Positions 41,051 through 43,472 of a DNA stretch of 43,472 nt are shown one piece after another (the first letter of the stretch is position 1; the number at the start of each line of letters is the position of its first letter). The stretch comes from Bacillota bacterium (GTDB taxonomy: Bacteria > Bacillota > Clostridia > Peptostreptococcales > Anaerovoracaceae). A model generated the notes under the pieces. It had not been told where the DNA came from and did no database searches. It was given only the letters and a program-made list of their open reading frames with translations. The DNA lies in the NCBI GenBank assembly GCA_017394515.1, contig JAFPXY010000033.1, positions 1 through 43,472 on the forward strand, in the 5' to 3' direction. The position numbers and the translations under genes are program-made.

Positions 41051-41704
41051 TTGAAAGGTGATAGAATACAAGCCACCGTCCTGAGTATACAGGAAATACC
41101 AAATGCGGATCCTTTCCTTTTAAAGGCACTGAAGGTGCCTGAGGGATATCGGTCCCTGGGGATCATGACATCGGATATAGACGATATATCCTATGCTGCA
41201 ATCGATGAGGCCACCAAGAAAGCGGATGTTGTCGTAACCTACGCCCACTCCATGTACGCAGGTTCAGGAAACGCATCCACGGAACTGGCCGGTGAGTTCA
41301 TCGGGATCCTGGCAGGCCCGGATCCGGCAGAGGTGAAGGCAGGAATCATAGCCTTCAGCGAATACGTTCAGAACGACGCATTCTTCTACTCTGCCAACGA
41401 TTCCGGATCGATACCGTATTTTGCACATACCATATCGAGGACAGGAAGCTACCTTTCAGAGGTGGCGGGAGTGCCTGAGGGCACACCCATGGCGTACCTA
41501 ATAGCGCCTCCCAACGAAGCCATATGCGGACTGGATGAAGCATTGAAGGCAGCGGAGGTGGAGATGAAGGTGTTTTATGGACCACCTACGGAGACTAACT
41601 TTGCGGGAGGCCTCCTGGTGGGCGATCAGGCAGCGTGCAAAGCAGCCTGCGAAGCCTTCGCGAGAACCGTAATGAAGATCGCGGAAACACCTAAGATAAT
41701 ATGA
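41051..41704 (+). CDS. eutL: Microcompartment shell protein EutL
   Basis: 217 residues with two permuted BMC repeats, as in trimeric EutL (ALKVPEGYRSLGIMTSDIDD, then HSMYAGSGNASTELAGEFIGIL and SYLSEVAGVPEGTPMAYLIAPP). EutL trimers tile into the shell and have a gated pore that binds ethanolamine in homologues. Starts at TTG (41051) behind GGAGGTG. Confidence 0.96.
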   Translation: MKGDRIQATVLSIQEIPNADPFLLKALKVPEGYRSLGIMTSDIDDISYAAIDEATKKADVVVTYAHSMYAGSGNASTELAGEFIGILAGPDPAEVKAGIIAFSEYVQNDAFFYSANDSGSIPYFAHTISRTGSYLSEVAGVPEGTPMAYLIAPPNEAICGLDEALKAAEVEMKVFYGPPTETNFAGGLLVGDQAACKAACEAFARTVMKIAETPKII

Positions 41705-41740
41705 GTCAGTTAGATAAGAAAATATATGGGAGGAAAAAAC

Positions 41741-43309
41741 TTGGAATACGATAAAGATTTGCGTTCCATACAGGAAGCAAGAGATTTGATCAAAAACGCA
41801 AAGATCGCGCAGAAGCAGTTTGCAACCTGGTCACAGGCGGATATCGACAAACTGACAAAACACATCTGCGAGGCTTGCGTCAGAAATGCAGAGCCTCTTG
41901 CCAAGATGGCTCAGCAGGAGACCGGGTTCGGTAAATGGGAAGACAAGGTCCTTAAGAACCTCCTGGGCTCCAAAATGACCTATGAGGCCATGGAAAACCT
42001 CAAGACTGTGGGAATAATCAATGAGAACAGGGCAGGCCATTATTTTGAGGTAGCTGTACCTGTAGGCGTAGTAGTAGCCCTGATCCCTTCGACCAACCCC
42101 ACATCCACGGTAATGTACAAATGCCTCATTTCACTGAAAGCAGGAAATGCCATAGTGATCTCACCTCACCCGGGCGCTCAGAACTGCATCCTGGAGACGG
42201 TAAAGATCATTCAGCAGGCTTGCAAGGAGTGTGGAGCTCCTGACAACATCGTTCAGGTGGTAAAGACTCCGACCATGCAGGCTACGGACACCCTCATGAA
42301 GCATAAGGACACAGGACTCATCCTGGCCACCGGCGGAGAAGCCATGGTACACGCGGCATACTCCTCAGGAAATCCGGCTTTGGGCGTAGGTCCCGGAAAC
42401 GGTCCCGCCTTCATCGAGAAGTCTGCGGACATTCCTACGGCAGTAAGAAGGATCGTCGAGTCAAAGACCTTCGATAACGGCACCATATGCGCATCCGAGC
42501 AGTCCATAATCACTCAGGAGTGCATCAAGAGGCAGGTAGTGGAGGAGATGAAGAGGCAGCACTGCTACTTCATGAACGCTGACGAGACCGACAGGGTGGG
42601 AAGGTTCATCATGAGAGCCAATAACACCATGAATCCCGCCATCGTAGGTAAGACCGCTCAGGACATCGCCAAGATGGCAGGCATCTCGATCCCTTCAGAC
42701 ACGCTGATCCTGGTGGCGGAGACCTCGGAGGTCGGAAAGAAGAATCCTTATTCAAGAGAGAAGCTTTGCCCGATACTGGCATTCTTCACAGTAAAGAACT
42801 GGGAAGAGGCCTGCGACAAGTCCATCGAGATCCTTGAAAACGAGGGAACCGGACACACCATGACCATCCACTCAAACGATGAAGAGATCATCAAGCAGTT
42901 CGGACTGAGGAAGCCCGTATCCAGAGTACTGGTAAACGTAGCTGCATCTCTTGGCGGAGTCGGAGCTCTCACAGGACTTACTCCGGCACTTACCCTGGGC
43001 TGCGGTGCAGTTGGCGGTTCCGCATCATCCGATAACATCGGACCTCTCAACCTGATGAACATCAGAAGGGTTGCCTACGGAACCATGGAACTGGCTGACC
43101 TGAGAAGGGAAGCAGCACAGGTAACCTCAAGCGTTTCCAGAACTCCGACTACAGGAAATTATGGAAACTTCAGTGAATCCTCATACAAGGCTCCCAGAGC
43201 TCAAAGCGATAGACCTGAGCAGAAGCTGGAGAGCAGCGGGGAGATCACCAAAACTCAGATAGAAGCCATAACAAAAGAAGTTTTAAGAGAAATACTTGCA
43301 AACAGATAA
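41741..43309 (+). CDS. eutE: CoA-acylating acetaldehyde dehydrogenase (EutE type)
   Basis: 522 residues from the TTG at 41741; the earlier ATG at 41726 contains the GGGAGG site that serves the TTG. Aldehyde dehydrogenase fold with IPSTNPTST, GGEAMVHAAYSSG nucleotide loop, GPGNGPAFI and catalytic C250 in NGTICASEQ. It makes acetyl-CoA from acetaldehyde with NAD and CoA inside the microcompartment. A 35-residue Ser/Gln/Pro linker joins the enzyme to a final helix, TKTQIEAITKEVLREILANR, which looks like a C-terminal targeting peptide; enterobacterial EutE carries it at the N terminus. Confidence 0.94.
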   Translation: MEYDKDLRSIQEARDLIKNAKIAQKQFATWSQADIDKLTKHICEACVRNAEPLAKMAQQETGFGKWEDKVLKNLLGSKMTYEAMENLKTVGIINENRAGHYFEVAVPVGVVVALIPSTNPTSTVMYKCLISLKAGNAIVISPHPGAQNCILETVKIIQQACKECGAPDNIVQVVKTPTMQATDTLMKHKDTGLILATGGEAMVHAAYSSGNPALGVGPGNGPAFIEKSADIPTAVRRIVESKTFDNGTICASEQSIITQECIKRQVVEEMKRQHCYFMNADETDRVGRFIMRANNTMNPAIVGKTAQDIAKMAGISIPSDTLILVAETSEVGKKNPYSREKLCPILAFFTVKNWEEACDKSIEILENEGTGHTMTIHSNDEEIIKQFGLRKPVSRVLVNVAASLGGVGALTGLTPALTLGCGAVGGSASSDNIGPLNLMNIRRVAYGTMELADLRREAAQVTSSVSRTPTTGNYGNFSESSYKAPRAQSDRPEQKLESSGEITKTQIEAITKEVLREILANR

Positions 43310-43334
43310 AGAATGAAGAAAGGGAGTAACTAAA

Positions 43335-43472
43335 ATGGCACAGATCAAAGAAGCATTAGGAATGGTAGAAACCAAGGGTCTCGTAGGATCCATCGAAGCA
43401 GCAGATGCTATGGTAAAAGCAGCTAACGTAAGACTTATCGGAAAGGTACACGTAGGCGGCGGACTTGTAACC
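43335..43472 (+). CDS. eutM: Hexameric BMC shell protein (EutM-like, partial)
   Basis: The first 46 codons of a BMC-domain protein: [21 protein letters not shown], then [15 protein letters not shown], cut off by the window end. This is the canonical start of hexamer-forming shell proteins (EutM/PduA/CcmK). EutM is the most likely member in this context, but EutK/EutS-type or PduA-like alternatives cannot be excluded from the N terminus. AAAGGGAG precedes the ATG. Confidence 0.8.
   Translation, partial: MAQIKEALGMVETKGLVGSIEAADAMVKAANVRLIGKVHVGGGLVT

Overview
The window looks like chromosome from an anaerobic Clostridia-type Firmicute. The gene set fits (BlaI/M56 pair, YlmH, TSCPD protein, Y-family polymerase with a YolD-like partner, NfeD/stomatin pair, ANTAR-controlled eut cluster), Shine-Dalgarno sequences are strong (AGGAGG type), TTG/GTG starts are common and intrinsic terminators are plentiful. 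The exact genus cannot be read from the sequence.

Layout. 1-300: start of a TnpB (IS605-type) gene running off the left edge, with a possible end hairpin. 374-1100: XRE regulator plus DUF2975 membrane protein. 1405-3751: a molybdenum-carrier-like SLOG protein and a CoA-transferase. 3815-6197: M56/M23 sensor-peptidase with its BlaI repressor and operators. 6291-8464: radical SAM protein, a broken lipoprotein gene, a zinc-ribbon protein and a tiny transcription unit. 8544-9515: rsgA. 9606-12931: a sigma-54 activator and its clear target operon (isochorismatase-like hydrolase and M20 amidohydrolase) with a -24/-12 promoter and upstream sites. 13010-16207: flavodoxin-like reductase, DMT transporter, ABM monooxygenase, DUF3048 lipoprotein.

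16296-16777 holds no protein gene. It contains two blocks of four inverted repeats each, arranged in the same 2+2 pattern, followed by a tRNA relic and, on the other strand, an intact tRNA-Leu. This is the best candidate for something undescribed. 17181-22300: DtxR-like regulator, radical SAM protein, ABC exporter, NhaC antiporter, IS605 right-end relic and a MerR regulator. 22319-22538: a MerR-type promoter (19-bp spacer over an 18-bp dyad) that points at no protein gene but at a structured, terminator-ended stretch, so a candidate regulated small RNA.

22541-26626: YlmH, then a five-gene run with a TSCPD protein, Y-family polymerase, GME-fold-like protein, YolD-like protein and MBL hydrolase. 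26691-31409: MFS transporter, sfsA (apparently leaderless), NfeD, stomatin and two unknown membrane proteins. 31453-34867: acetyltransferase, then two genes scarred by internal deletions (an amidase that has lost its catalytic serine and a gamma-glutamyltransferase remnant).

34931-43472: ethanolamine utilisation. eutQ and a CPBP membrane protein run leftward. An ANTAR response regulator (EutV type), eutA, eutB, eutC, eutL, an acetaldehyde dehydrogenase and a hexameric shell protein (cut by the window end) run rightward. Two leaders, before the regulator and before eutA, each contain the dual hexaloop hairpin (A1/G4 loops) overlapping an intrinsic terminator that EutV-type proteins use for antitermination. 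EutQ (N terminus), EutC (N terminus) and the dehydrogenase (C terminus) carry similar short amphipathic helices that look like microcompartment targeting peptides. The ethanolamine ammonia-lyase (EutBC) would make acetaldehyde inside a shell built from EutL and the hexamer, EutA would reactivate it, and the dehydrogenase would make acetyl-CoA.
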